From contig NZ_JBHTMY010000003.1 of the NCBI RefSeq assembly GCF_042679565.1, positions 1,302,001-1,366,000 of the forward strand: 64,000 nucleotides of DNA. Direction: 5' to 3'. Shown in pieces: positions 35,671 through 44,761 of the stretch. Under the pieces are notes generated by a model, which saw nothing but the letters and a program-made list of their open reading frames with translations, was not told the origin of the DNA and ran no database searches. This stretch comes from Namhaeicola litoreus. Lineage in GTDB: Bacteria > Bacteroidota > Bacteroidia > Flavobacteriales > Flavobacteriaceae. The first letter of the stretch is position 1; every line of letters starts with the position of its first letter. The position numbers and the translations under genes were made by a program.

Positions 35671-36684
35671 ATGTCTTTGAAAAATTATTTCGCCATTATT
35701 TTACTAATTTCTGTAACATCTTGTACATCGCAAAAAAACAAAATTTTTGATTTCATCATTGCCTTTGGATCTTGCAACAACCAATTTTTAGTTAATAATT
35801 TATGGAATGAAATTGACAAACATCAACCCAATATTTTTATTTGGGGAGGAGATGTGATTTATTCTGATACCGATAGCCCGGAAATCATGGCTAAAAATTA
35901 CGACATACTCTTGCAAAATGAGTCCTACAAAATGTTTCGCAAGAAATACGAAATTCTAGGTACTTGGGATGATCACGATTATGGGCAAAATGATGGTGGC
36001 TTAAATTATCCCATGAAAGATCAGTCCCAAGAATTGTTTTTAGATTTTTTAGAGGTGCCCGATAACGATCAGCGTAGAGCACAAAAAGGCATTTATTTTT
36101 CAGAACAATATCTCGTTCAAGATAAAATAATCAAGGTTATTATTTTGGATACGAGGTACTTCCGATCCGATCTTAAAAAGTCGAGTGATCAAAAAAAAAG
36201 ATATGTTCCCGCTAAAGGTGGCACTATGCTTGGAGAAAAACAATGGGAATGGTTAGCAAATGAATTGAATAACTCGAATGCTGATTTTCATGTTATTATG
36301 AGTAGTGTACAAGTTTGGTCTAACCAACATGGTTTTGAAACTTGGGGAAATATGCCCGATGAGGTTAAAAAATTAGATCTACTTTTAAGCAGCTCAAAGG
36401 CCAAAAATATTATCCTATTATCTGGAGATCGTCATATATCTGAGATTTCGGCAAAAAATATTCAAGGGATGAATTACCCGGTAATCGATTTTACGTCAAG
36501 TGGCATGACCCATGCATACACCTCATTTACAGGTGAACCAAATCCTTATAGACTGGGTGAAGTTGTATTTCAAAATAGTTTTGGTATACTTCAATTTGAC
36601 CTTGATAAAAATGAGGTTTTGATGGAAATTCGAGGAGAAAATAACGAACTTTTACAATCGCATTCTCAAAGCTATCCAAAATAA
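35671..36684 (+). CDS. PhoD-like phosphatase/phosphodiesterase lipoprotein
   Basis: The 337-residue protein has a lipoprotein signal (VTSC, ~Cys18) and a PhoD-type metallophosphatase domain: FGSCNNQ (~32-38), FIWGGDVIYSD, GTWDDHDYGQNDGG and LLSGDRHISEIS. The metal-binding Asp/His/Asn set appears complete. Relatives hydrolyse phosphodiesters or phosphomonoesters. The substrate is unknown. It stands alone between the gldI operon and ndk. Confidence 0.85.
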   Translation: MSLKNYFAIILLISVTSCTSQKNKIFDFIIAFGSCNNQFLVNNLWNEIDKHQPNIFIWGGDVIYSDTDSPEIMAKNYDILLQNESYKMFRKKYEILGTWDDHDYGQNDGGLNYPMKDQSQELFLDFLEVPDNDQRRAQKGIYFSEQYLVQDKIIKVIILDTRYFRSDLKKSSDQKKRYVPAKGGTMLGEKQWEWLANELNNSNADFHVIMSSVQVWSNQHGFETWGNMPDEVKKLDLLLSSSKAKNIILLSGDRHISEISAKNIQGMNYPVIDFTSSGMTHAYTSFTGEPNPYRLGEVVFQNSFGILQFDLDKNEVLMEIRGENNELLQSHSQSYPK

Positions 36685-36696
36685 AAAGCAATTTAC

Positions 36697-36728
36697 TTGC
36701 TTAGATAAGTAGTTTTCAGGTATTTTTG
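36697..36728 (+). promoter_or_regulatory. Promoter of ndk
   Basis: TTG (36697-36699), 21 bases, then TATTTTTG (36721-36728), a full match to TAnnTTTG. The ATG is 22 bases downstream. Confidence 0.6.
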
Positions 36729-36750
36729 CACAAAAATTAAAAACTACAAA

Positions 36751-37170
36751 ATGACTACGAACAGAACATTTACCATGTTGAAGCCTGACTCTGTAGAAAA
36801 AGGGCATATTGGAGCAATATTAGAAAAAATCAATGCTGCTGGATTTAGAATTGTTGCCATGAAACTAACTCAAATGTCAACCAGAGATGCTGAAACTTTT
36901 TACGCTATTCATAAGGAAAGACCTTTTTTTAATGATTTGGTTACCTATATGACTAGAGGACCAATCGTTGCTGCCATTCTTGAAAAAGAAAATGCTGTTG
37001 AAGATTTTAGAACTTTAATTGGTGCTACTAATCCTGCTGATGCAGCGGAAGGAACTATTAGAAAATTGTATGCGGCTTCTATTGGTGAAAATGCAGTACA
37101 TGGTTCTGATAGTGATGAAAATGCTGCCATTGAAGGTGCTTTTCATTTTTCCGGAAGAGAAATGTTTTAG
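36751..37170 (+). CDS. ndk: Nucleoside diphosphate kinase
   Basis: The 139-residue protein is of standard length. It has TFTMLKPDSVEKGHIG (~7-20), RPFFNDLV, and the phosphorylated His117 in ENAVHGSDS. It transfers the gamma-phosphate from ATP to nucleoside diphosphates in the cytoplasm. It is monocistronic, with its own promoter and terminator. Confidence 0.97.
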   Translation: MTTNRTFTMLKPDSVEKGHIGAILEKINAAGFRIVAMKLTQMSTRDAETFYAIHKERPFFNDLVTYMTRGPIVAAILEKENAVEDFRTLIGATNPADAAEGTIRKLYAASIGENAVHGSDSDENAAIEGAFHFSGREMF

Positions 37171-37191
37171 TTTTAAAGATAAACTTATTTT

Positions 37192-37221
37192 AAAATCCAA
37201 TGCTTGTGCATTGGATTTTTT
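37192..37221 (+). terminator. Terminator after ndk
   Basis: Perfect 12-bp stem (37192-37203 with 37208-37219), TTGT loop and T-run. Its last two bases overlap the 3' end of the convergent T9SS protein gene. Confidence 0.85.
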
Positions 37222-40114
37222 ATTGATAAAGAATTACTTTTTTACTCAAATTTAGACCGTTCTCGAAACCAACCTTTAACAAAAGGACAGTTCCGGGTTT
37301 GAAAGATGCTGTGGAGAATTGAATGTTTTTTTCATTTCCTTCCATCCTACTTAATTCTCTTCCTCCTAAATCAAATAACTCAACCTGCTCTATTGCATAG
37401 ATGCTTTCCAAAGCTATAAAACCTACATTTTGTTTAATTCGGATTAATTCTTGATCTGACAATTTATCGTCTAAATGAAGTACCGCTGAGGAATTAAATT
37501 TGATACTAAAACGATCAAGAATAGTACCCGTTTCAATTTGATGAAAATGATAATCCGATAATTTGAGGTTGTGTTCAACGTTTAATTTGTGGTCTATTAA
37601 ATAGATTTCTGTTGATCTTAATTCTCCTTCTAACTTTGCCAATCCAAAATATAGATCTTGTTCTACATCAGTTGAAAAACCGACCCGAATTTCTTTACTT
37701 TCAAAGTTTTTTTCTACACTTTGTATAGATAACAAGTCATCTCCTGCTAAAGAAAATATCTTTAAACCAGCACCTGGATAGAGCTTCGCGTCATATCCTA
37801 AATCATAACCCGAGGTAGCCTCCTCAAAAAAGCCGATCATCATTTCCTTTTTATATTTGTTTTGATCAACAATTTTTAGCCAAACTCTGTCTTTTTCAAC
37901 TAACCCGTTTTTGCTCAACTCTTCTTTATAGAAATATTGATTATTTCCTGTTAACCGCATACTGTTATCAAATTGTAAATAGTCCGTTTTAATGGCATTT
38001 ACCATAAAACCTTGTCCTGAACTGATATAAAAGGGTGTAGGTACAGAATTGTATTGACTTCCGGCCAAATTGTATACAATATAATCATTGGAAGAAAAAT
38101 TACCACCCTGATCTGCGTCTATCTGGTGTGTCCATAAATATATGGCTCCGTCGAATACATTTGAATTAGCCTGAATCAAATTCATTGGATCAATGGCAGA
38201 TGGATAAGGATTCCCAACCAAATTAAAATCGTTACTCGCTACCCCGGTTCCTGAATTAAAGAAAATTTGTGTTGATATTTTACCGTTGTTAGGTTTTCCA
38301 TTAAATGTAAAAGTGTTTATTCCAATTTGTTTTCCATCAATAGAATAACCTTTCCCAACTTTCATATTTCCTGATGCAATAAACCAATGCTCATATGCCG
38401 TATTTAAATAGATCTGATTTTTCTTTGAAGGATCTAGTTGAAACATTCTATTCTTGTTCACCCCAGAAAATACGGATTGCAGATTTGCGTTTTGAACCGG
38501 AGAAGACCAATAAGTTGCATCATAAACGCGTTGTAAATTTGTTGTTTTTTCAATTTTTTTAATTGATCCTGAGATTGAAGCAAAATCGTTATACATCATC
38601 AAAGATTCTGTATCTCCAATGGTAAACTGACCATTTGAAACAGTTAAATTCCTATATATTTCTATACTTTGATTGGTGTTATGATCAAAATTTAAATCCT
38701 CATCAATAATTAAGTCGCAAGATTTAAAAGGAGTTGAATTATTATACGGACTGGAGATTCTCACTACCCTCGTTCTATCTGGAAAACCATTGATCCAGTT
38801 ATTGTTCCATATGGATTCTCCACTATAATGAATACCAAGTTTCAAATTTTGATCATTTCTTGCTGAATTTACATCAGACAATGATAATTCTTGCCAATCG
38901 GTCAAAGAAAAATCTAAATGCGGACTTATTGATGTACAGTTACTTTTTACTAATGACTTCCCAGGAGCCCAATTTCCATTCTGTTCGCCAACCATATCAA
39001 TACGATTGGCATAACAAGTATTGTTATTCGATGTTGAAATCACAATTAGTTGATCACTATCAAAAGAAAAAGGTATTGACTTCACTTCATCGATTTGGAA
39101 TGTTCCCAATTGAATAGCAACATTTGGATTTGAAGAGGTATTTCTATTTCGATTATATCTTGCTAAATAAAAAATATTCGATATCACTCCACCTGAAATG
39201 TTCTTAACTTCAACAAAATCGCTATTTCCGTTTTCATAGGTCTGAGTAATCATTAGTTTCCCAAAATTTGCTGGAACTGCGGTCCCTTTTCCCGAAAAAT
39301 TCATCACAAAAGTACCTTCATCTGGATCATTATCCTCTAGCGTTAAAGTAGCATTGTGTGTAATCTCATTATTCGGAGTATATCTCACTTCAAAGGTTAT
39401 TGATTCTCCGGGATCTACGTTGTTATTACCACTATGAATCAATTGAAAATTAGAGCTGCCCGTTAAATTCCATTGATTAATTGTTAAAGTAGAATTCCCT
39501 TCATTTTTAATTAAAAATTGATTGGTTTTTGAATTTCCGATACCCAAAGTACCCATATATGTGCCATTTTGCTGTGACGGCTGGCTATTATTAATGATCG
39601 TTTGACCATTTACCAAATGAACAATTTCAATTTCTGAAGCCAAGCCCACTCCCCTCATGTTAAAATTGTTATTAGAAGTTAGCAATGGTTTTAAATCAAC
39701 AATAATGTCCTTAACACCATTTGATTGAGGCTGAAACGTAATGGTAAAAGAAAATTCAGACCCCGCTAAAACAAATAAAGGATTTGGCACAGGTGTTAAT
39801 TGTGATACGACAAACTCATTTTCAGTATAAGGATTCGCAGGATTTCCATTGCTATCGTAAGATTCATAAAGTCGCGGTGTCATAAATGGAAACAACAGAA
39901 ATTGTTCAACCTTTACTACAATTTTTATAGACTTACTGCTTCCAAATGGAACATCTCCAAAATGTGTGTATGCCCCAGGTTCTGGAAAGTTTGTTCCATC
40001 TTCCGGAATCAATAAAATACCATCTTCTTCATAAAAATTAAGTTCTTGCCCAATTGAACTTTGGTAGAAGGTTAAAAACAGAAATAATACTAAACTAATT
40101 CTGAGGGTTTTCAT
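37220..40114 (-). CDS. Large T9SS-secreted protein with choice-of-anchor-D domains
   Basis: The 964-residue protein has an N-terminal signal peptide (ending SIGQ). Residues ~170-280 resemble an ASPM-SPD-2-Hydin / choice-of-anchor-D module (FLIKNEGNSTLTINQWNLTGSSNF, GESITFEVRYTPN). A lamin-tail-like segment (~290-430, KLMITQTYENGNSDFVEVKN) follows. The last ~75 residues are a type A T9SS sorting domain (VELFDLGGRELSRMEG ... KPGTVLLLKVGFENG). It should be exported by the type 9 system and anchored or released at the cell surface. No enzymatic motif is seen. Role unknown, possibly adhesion. Confidence 0.82.
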   Translation of the reverse strand: MKTLRISLVLFLFLTFYQSSIGQELNFYEEDGILLIPEDGTNFPEPGAYTHFGDVPFGSSKSIKIVVKVEQFLLFPFMTPRLYESYDSNGNPANPYTENEFVVSQLTPVPNPLFVLAGSEFSFTITFQPQSNGVKDIIVDLKPLLTSNNNFNMRGVGLASEIEIVHLVNGQTIINNSQPSQQNGTYMGTLGIGNSKTNQFLIKNEGNSTLTINQWNLTGSSNFQLIHSGNNNVDPGESITFEVRYTPNNEITHNATLTLEDNDPDEGTFVMNFSGKGTAVPANFGKLMITQTYENGNSDFVEVKNISGGVISNIFYLARYNRNRNTSSNPNVAIQLGTFQIDEVKSIPFSFDSDQLIVISTSNNNTCYANRIDMVGEQNGNWAPGKSLVKSNCTSISPHLDFSLTDWQELSLSDVNSARNDQNLKLGIHYSGESIWNNNWINGFPDRTRVVRISSPYNNSTPFKSCDLIIDEDLNFDHNTNQSIEIYRNLTVSNGQFTIGDTESLMMYNDFASISGSIKKIEKTTNLQRVYDATYWSSPVQNANLQSVFSGVNKNRMFQLDPSKKNQIYLNTAYEHWFIASGNMKVGKGYSIDGKQIGINTFTFNGKPNNGKISTQIFFNSGTGVASNDFNLVGNPYPSAIDPMNLIQANSNVFDGAIYLWTHQIDADQGGNFSSNDYIVYNLAGSQYNSVPTPFYISSGQGFMVNAIKTDYLQFDNSMRLTGNNQYFYKEELSKNGLVEKDRVWLKIVDQNKYKKEMMIGFFEEATSGYDLGYDAKLYPGAGLKIFSLAGDDLLSIQSVEKNFESKEIRVGFSTDVEQDLYFGLAKLEGELRSTEIYLIDHKLNVEHNLKLSDYHFHQIETGTILDRFSIKFNSSAVLHLDDKLSDQELIRIKQNVGFIALESIYAIEQVELFDLGGRELSRMEGNEKNIQFSTASFKPGTVLLLKVGFENGLNLSKKVILYQ

Positions 40115-40204
40115 AAAAATTGATTACCGTTTAATAACGTAATTAGCGATTGAATATTTTAAGGCAAAAAAGTTTTTATCTAAGCTCATTTTTACAAATA
40201 ACAC

Positions 40205-40212
40205 TATTTTTG
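40205..40212 (+). promoter_or_regulatory. Candidate -7 element directly before miaA
   Basis: TATTTTTG matches TAnnTTTG and ends 7 bases before the miaA ATG. If used, the transcript would be leaderless or nearly so. No clear -33 element is visible. Confidence 0.4.
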
Positions 40213-40219
40213 TGGGCAA

Positions 40220-41131
40220 ATGGAAAAAGGCACTTTAATAACAGTAATTGGTCCTACGGCTATTGGAAAAACTGCCATGGCAATCCGGTTGGCAAAACAT
40301 TTTAAAACTGAAATAATTTCTGCTGATTCAAGACAGTTTTTTAGAGAAATGAATATCGGTACGGCCGTTCCATCAAATGAAGAACTGAATGCAGTACCTC
40401 ATCATTTTATTCAGAACTTATCAATCCAAGAGGATTATTCTGTAGGAGATTTTGAAAGAGATGCGTTACAAAAACTTGAACAATTATTTAAAAAACATGC
40501 CACCGTGGTCATGGTTGGCGGCAGTGGCCTATATGTTGATGCGGTAATCAAAGGATTAGATAACTTTCCTGAAGTTGACCCAAAAATGAGACAGAACTTA
40601 AAAAAGCGCTTAGAAGTAGAAGGCATTCATTCTTTACAAAATGAGCTAAAAGTACTAGACCTTGTCAGCTACAATCAAATCGATTTAGATAATCCTCAAC
40701 GTTTAATAAGGGCATTAGAAGTCTGTTTAGCTAGCGGTAAACCTTATGCCTCTTTCTTATCTAACAATAAAACCCAGAGAGGTTTTAATACCATTAAAGT
40801 TGGATTGACTGCTCCGAGAGAAACCGTCTATAATAGAATTAACCAAAGGGTAGAACAAATGTTTGAAAACGGTTTAGTAGAAGAAGCGAGAAAACTATAT
40901 ACATACAGAGAATTAAATGCTTTGCAAACTGTAGGTTATAAAGAACTGTTTTCATATTTTGATGGGCAAATAAATTTAGATTTTGCCATAGATGAAATCA
41001 AAAAGAACACCCGCAGATTTGCCAAAAGGCAATATACCTGGTTTAAGAAAGATAAAGAAACAATCTGGTTTGATTATCTAACCAAACTAGATTTAATTAT
41101 TGATCAAATCGAAAAAGAAATAAAAAATTAG
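40220..41131 (+). CDS. miaA: tRNA dimethylallyltransferase
   Basis: The 303-residue protein has a P-loop ITVIGPTAIGKTAMAI (~7-22), ISADSRQFFREMNIGTA (~36-52), VGGSGLYVDAVIKGL and the C-terminal NTRRFAKRQYTWFKK. It adds an isopentenyl group to A37 of tRNAs reading UNN codons. Length and motifs are standard. It ends 10 bases from the convergent peptidase gene. Confidence 0.96.
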   Translation: MEKGTLITVIGPTAIGKTAMAIRLAKHFKTEIISADSRQFFREMNIGTAVPSNEELNAVPHHFIQNLSIQEDYSVGDFERDALQKLEQLFKKHATVVMVGGSGLYVDAVIKGLDNFPEVDPKMRQNLKKRLEVEGIHSLQNELKVLDLVSYNQIDLDNPQRLIRALEVCLASGKPYASFLSNNKTQRGFNTIKVGLTAPRETVYNRINQRVEQMFENGLVEEARKLYTYRELNALQTVGYKELFSYFDGQINLDFAIDEIKKNTRRFAKRQYTWFKKDKETIWFDYLTKLDLIIDQIEKEIKN

Positions 41132-41141
41132 CGTTTACAGA

Positions 41142-42419
41142 CTATTTATAATTTTCATACAGGGATTTGAAAACTTTTTCCATTTCCATTTTTCGATCTG
41201 TAGAAGATCCCATATAATGATTATTCATATAGCTAAATATCAATATTTTTCCTCGCTTTGTACGTAAATAACCACTTATACTATGGTTATTGGAAAGTGT
41301 TCCTGTTTTTGCAAAAATATACGGTTTTTCGCTTTTGAAATAATTCTTTAAGGTTCCCGATTCACCTCCATTAGGTAGAAATTCAAATAGTTTTTCTGTA
41401 GGAATTTCTCGATACATCTTATTCAATAAAACCACGATACTTTCTGGTGTAAATAAATTATATCTGGATAAACCTGAGCCATCAACCCAACGCGGTTTTT
41501 GAGGAAGGTCTTTTAAATAGGTGGTCAAAATAGTATCAATCCCCTTTTCAACATTGTACTCACCAGTCCATGACTTACCCACTTGAAGCATTAATTGTTC
41601 TGCAATAAAATTATCGCTGATTAACAGCATTTGTTTATAAAGAGTATCATAGGCAACACTATAGAACGGTTTCATCGGTTTACTAAAAGTTGCAGGAACT
41701 AGTGTGATCTTTCTTTTTAAAGTATCCCCAAGTATGTCGGCAACCAATTGATTTGAAGTTTTAAACGGAATTGTTCTACCTTTAAAGACATCATCTTTTT
41801 TAACGTAAAATTCGTTCGTGAAATAATCTCTTCTCTCATCGGTTTCATCTTTAATCGCTACAGATTTTTTTAGAAAATGCGGCACAGCTGTTATACTCGT
41901 ATCCTTTTTAGAGAGCTCGACGTAATTGCCGTAAATGGGGAAAAGATTCTTTTCTACCATATAAGCATAAGGATAATCATTCCAAGCCCATCCATTGCCA
42001 AAAAATGCTTCGTCTATATGCTTGTCTACGATATAAATATTTTGACTTTTGGAAGATAGATAGGGAATCGTCTTACTTTCGTCAAATCCATAAAGCAATG
42101 AAGGATCAGCTGTTCCGGAAATGATAAGAGAGTCTTTATTTTCGTAAACCATTAATCCGGGAACAGAATCCTTAAAGGTTTTATAGGCAGCATAAAATGT
42201 GAAAAGTTTCGTATTTGATGCCGGAGTAAAATACTTGTTACCATTTATATTGATCAGGGTTTTATTCTTCTCTGGATCATAAACCACAATTCCTCTAAAA
42301 AACTCCTCTTTGGCAGACTGTTCAATGACTTCCTTTTGTAGGCTTTTGTTCACAGAGCAACTGCTTAAAAACATTATAGCTCCAACAATTCCAAAAAATT
42401 TTAACGTTTTACTTTTCAT
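41142..42419 (-). CDS. D-alanyl-D-alanine carboxypeptidase/endopeptidase, PBP4 (S13) family, lipoprotein
   Basis: The ATG at 42419 is preferred over a TTG four codons upstream, giving 425 residues with a lipobox (FLSSC). Penicillin-binding motifs of the S13 family are present: PASNTKLFTFY (SxxK), ISDNFIAEQ (SxN) and IFAKTGTLSN (KTG), with WVDGSGLSRYN before the third. It trims or cleaves peptidoglycan peptides in the periplasm. Its start overlaps the upstream helicase gene by 11 bases, so the two form an operon. Confidence 0.88.
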   Translation of the reverse strand: MKSKTLKFFGIVGAIMFLSSCSVNKSLQKEVIEQSAKEEFFRGIVVYDPEKNKTLININGNKYFTPASNTKLFTFYAAYKTFKDSVPGLMVYENKDSLIISGTADPSLLYGFDESKTIPYLSSKSQNIYIVDKHIDEAFFGNGWAWNDYPYAYMVEKNLFPIYGNYVELSKKDTSITAVPHFLKKSVAIKDETDERRDYFTNEFYVKKDDVFKGRTIPFKTSNQLVADILGDTLKRKITLVPATFSKPMKPFYSVAYDTLYKQMLLISDNFIAEQLMLQVGKSWTGEYNVEKGIDTILTTYLKDLPQKPRWVDGSGLSRYNLFTPESIVVLLNKMYREIPTEKLFEFLPNGGESGTLKNYFKSEKPYIFAKTGTLSNNHSISGYLRTKRGKILIFSYMNNHYMGSSTDRKMEMEKVFKSLYENYK

Positions 42420-43824
42420 CTTTGAATCCAATTAAAAACAATTTCTCTTGCGCTCTTGTAATGGCGGTATATAGCCAACGAAAATATGAAATATCTTGTC
42501 CATTTGGCAAATAAGGTTGTTCAATAAAAACATTTTTCCACTGCCCCCCTTGAGATTTATGACAAGTTATGGCATAAGAAAATTTGATCTGCAGCGCATT
42601 GAAGTATTTATTTTCTTTTATTGCGAGCATGATCTTATATCTAGATCTATAGCTTGAATAATCTTTTGCCACTTCTTGATACAACTGATTAGACTGTTCA
42701 AAGGTAAGAGAAGGTGTTTCGCTTTTTAAAGTATCCAGAATAACAACTGTATCAAATGGAGGTTCTTTTGGATAATCAATCATTCTCAACTTTATTTCAG
42801 CAAATCTAAAGCCATATAGATCAATATATTTATAGATTTCCATCACCTCACAAATATCTCCGTTGGCAATAAAACTCACTTCTTTTGAATCTTGAAGCCA
42901 ATAATAATTATTCTTTACAACCATTAAATGGTCACCTGTGGCAATTTCAGCATCCCTGTCTAAAATCCGAGCTCTGATTTGCTCGTTGTAACTATTTGCC
43001 CTTTTATTAGACCTAACAATTAAACAGGTATCTTCTATGCCAGGAACGGAATAAGAAGACATAAATGCATCAAGTATATCATCTCCTGTTTGCAAATTAA
43101 TGATATCTGGAAAATTTAAGTTAAACTGAAACGGTTTAAAAAAATCCTCCTCCATCGCCAGTCTTAAAGCAGTTGCGTTGAGTAAAATTCCAGAAGATGC
43201 ATCTTGTCTCGTTACTTCAGTTAGTTCAGTTTCATAGATACGTTTATTAAATTTCAAATTGAGTAAGCCTGCATTTAACGCAGGACTTTCTTCAATATGT
43301 ACAGGTGGCAATTGAGCTGTATCTCCAATTAAGACTAATTTACAATTCTTTCCCTGGTCTATAAAAGTCATCAAATCATCAAGTAAAGATCCATTTTCCC
43401 ACAATTTAGATTCTGCCATCTCATCTGGAATCATCGATGCTTCATCTACGATAAAAACAGTGTTGCTATGCTTATTTTTTTGTAAAGTAAAGCTAACTCC
43501 ACCCCCTTTCCCCTTTTTGGGATAGTAAATCTTCTTATGAATTGTAAAAGCTTCTTTACCCGAATAATTGGTAATTACCTTAGCAGCTCGGCCTGTTGGT
43601 GCTAATAAAACGGATTGTTTATAAGCAAAAGGAAGCGTTTTTACCAAGGATGAAATAATCGTTGTTTTCCCTGTCCCAGCAAATCCTTTAAGTAAAAAAA
43701 TAGATTCATTTTTATCTTTTATAAAATCTGCCAATAATCTTAATGTTTCGTCCTGAAGCGAAGTAGGTTCATAGGGGAACCTTTGGCTCAATTTAAAATA
43801 TATTTCTTCTGCATTTAATACCAT
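42409..43824 (-). CDS. RecD-like / Dda-type ATP-dependent DNA helicase
   Basis: The ATG at 43824 (MVLNAEEIYFKL) is preferred over a TTG nine codons upstream, giving 471 residues. Superfamily 1 helicase motifs: LKGFAGTGKTTIISSL (Walker A), VFIVDEASMIPDEM (Walker B), LVLIGDTAQLPPV (motif III), IVRSNKRAN, FSYAITCHKSQGGQW (motif V) and LYTAITRAQEKLFLIG (motif VI). It is much shorter than RecD of RecBCD and lacks the long N-terminus of RecD2, fitting the compact Dda/Pif1-like group common in Bacteroidota. A role in DNA repair or replication-fork processing is inferred. Confidence 0.88.
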   Translation of the reverse strand: MVLNAEEIYFKLSQRFPYEPTSLQDETLRLLADFIKDKNESIFLLKGFAGTGKTTIISSLVKTLPFAYKQSVLLAPTGRAAKVITNYSGKEAFTIHKKIYYPKKGKGGGVSFTLQKNKHSNTVFIVDEASMIPDEMAESKLWENGSLLDDLMTFIDQGKNCKLVLIGDTAQLPPVHIEESPALNAGLLNLKFNKRIYETELTEVTRQDASSGILLNATALRLAMEEDFFKPFQFNLNFPDIINLQTGDDILDAFMSSYSVPGIEDTCLIVRSNKRANSYNEQIRARILDRDAEIATGDHLMVVKNNYYWLQDSKEVSFIANGDICEVMEIYKYIDLYGFRFAEIKLRMIDYPKEPPFDTVVILDTLKSETPSLTFEQSNQLYQEVAKDYSSYRSRYKIMLAIKENKYFNALQIKFSYAITCHKSQGGQWKNVFIEQPYLPNGQDISYFRWLYTAITRAQEKLFLIGFKDEK

Positions 43825-43993
43825 GAAACAAATTAAAGAAAAATGCTTCAATAACCTGTAGTTATATGCTAGCTATCATTTACAAACAATTGTATATCAA
43901 AGTACTAAAAACGGTAATAATTACCTACTAATGAAGCCTTTGTAAAATACCATTTAAAACTAAATAATTTCTTTTATCATAAAATATTTTTTG

Positions 43994-44001
43994 TAGATTT
44001 G
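43994..44001 (+). promoter_or_regulatory. Candidate -7 element before the 44033 gene
   Basis: TAGATTTG matches TAnnTTTG, 32 bases before the ATG. A -33 TTTG is not obvious. It lies in the 208-base divergent gap between this gene and the helicase, which holds nothing else I can name. Confidence 0.4.
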
Positions 44002-44032
44002 CCTTTGACCGTATAAATAAAAAAATTAAAAA

Positions 44033-44761
44033 ATGACTTCAGTTTTTATTATTATTGTTGCAATCATTGTCGTTTCGTTGTTAGCGATTTTAATTGTAAA
44101 TGTAATTCCTCACAAATTAAAACCTTTACTTTCTATTGTTCTTTGGGCTGCCATAATTTTCTTGGGATACAAAATTTATAGTTCAATTATGACGCCAATT
44201 AATTTCAATAAACAAAAGCAAGTTAGGTATGCGAAAGTGATAAACAATTTGAAAATGATCAGAGATGCAGAATTGGCGTATGCAGAAGTAAACAGAAGGT
44301 TTACAGATAATAAACCAGCATTGATTTCATTTATTGATACTGCCCAATTTGCCATTACAGAGGTTAAAAACGTAGTAGTGACTGAGCAAAGAGGTAGAAT
44401 TACGGTCGATGTAGAAAAAAGAGTTGTAGACACCATAGGCTACAAGCCTGTTAAGAGCAGCTTCGAAGGAAGAGATTATAAGAACATGTTTAAAGTTCCT
44501 GGCACTGATAAAGAATTTGATCTAAAAGTGGGTAGCATAGAAAAAGTAACCGGTGTTAAAACTCCTGTGTTTGAAGTAAAAGTGGACAAGGCGATTGTTT
44601 TGGATGGAATGGACAAGGATCTAATCCGTCAAGAAAAAGAAGCTTTAGGTGGAATTAATGTTCCTGGTGAATACATTCAAGTAGGCTCTTTAAGCGAAGT
44701 AAATTCAAATGGAAACTGGCCTCCTTCTTATGATGGTAAAAAAGAAGATACAGATATCTAG
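44033..44761 (+). CDS. Conserved two-helix membrane protein of unknown function
   Basis: The 242-residue protein begins with two hydrophobic helices (~4-24 and ~30-48) and then a soluble region (~60-242) rich in beta strands and charged residues (KVINNLKMIRDAELAYAEVNRRFTDN, reminiscent of pilin-like or tethered envelope proteins). I do not recognise a family. It precedes the DUF3822 and rsmD genes. The downstream frame overlaps it by about 30-50 bases depending on start. Confidence 0.7.
   Translation: MTSVFIIIVAIIVVSLLAILIVNVIPHKLKPLLSIVLWAAIIFLGYKIYSSIMTPINFNKQKQVRYAKVINNLKMIRDAELAYAEVNRRFTDNKPALISFIDTAQFAITEVKNVVVTEQRGRITVDVEKRVVDTIGYKPVKSSFEGRDYKNMFKVPGTDKEFDLKVGSIEKVTGVKTPVFEVKVDKAIVLDGMDKDLIRQEKEALGGINVPGEYIQVGSLSEVNSNGNWPPSYDGKKEDTDI

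Noticed and set aside
36685..36712. AAGCAA...TTGCTT stem after the PhoD-like gene as a terminator
   Set aside because: The stem has only six pairs and no T-run, and it overlaps the ndk -33 element.
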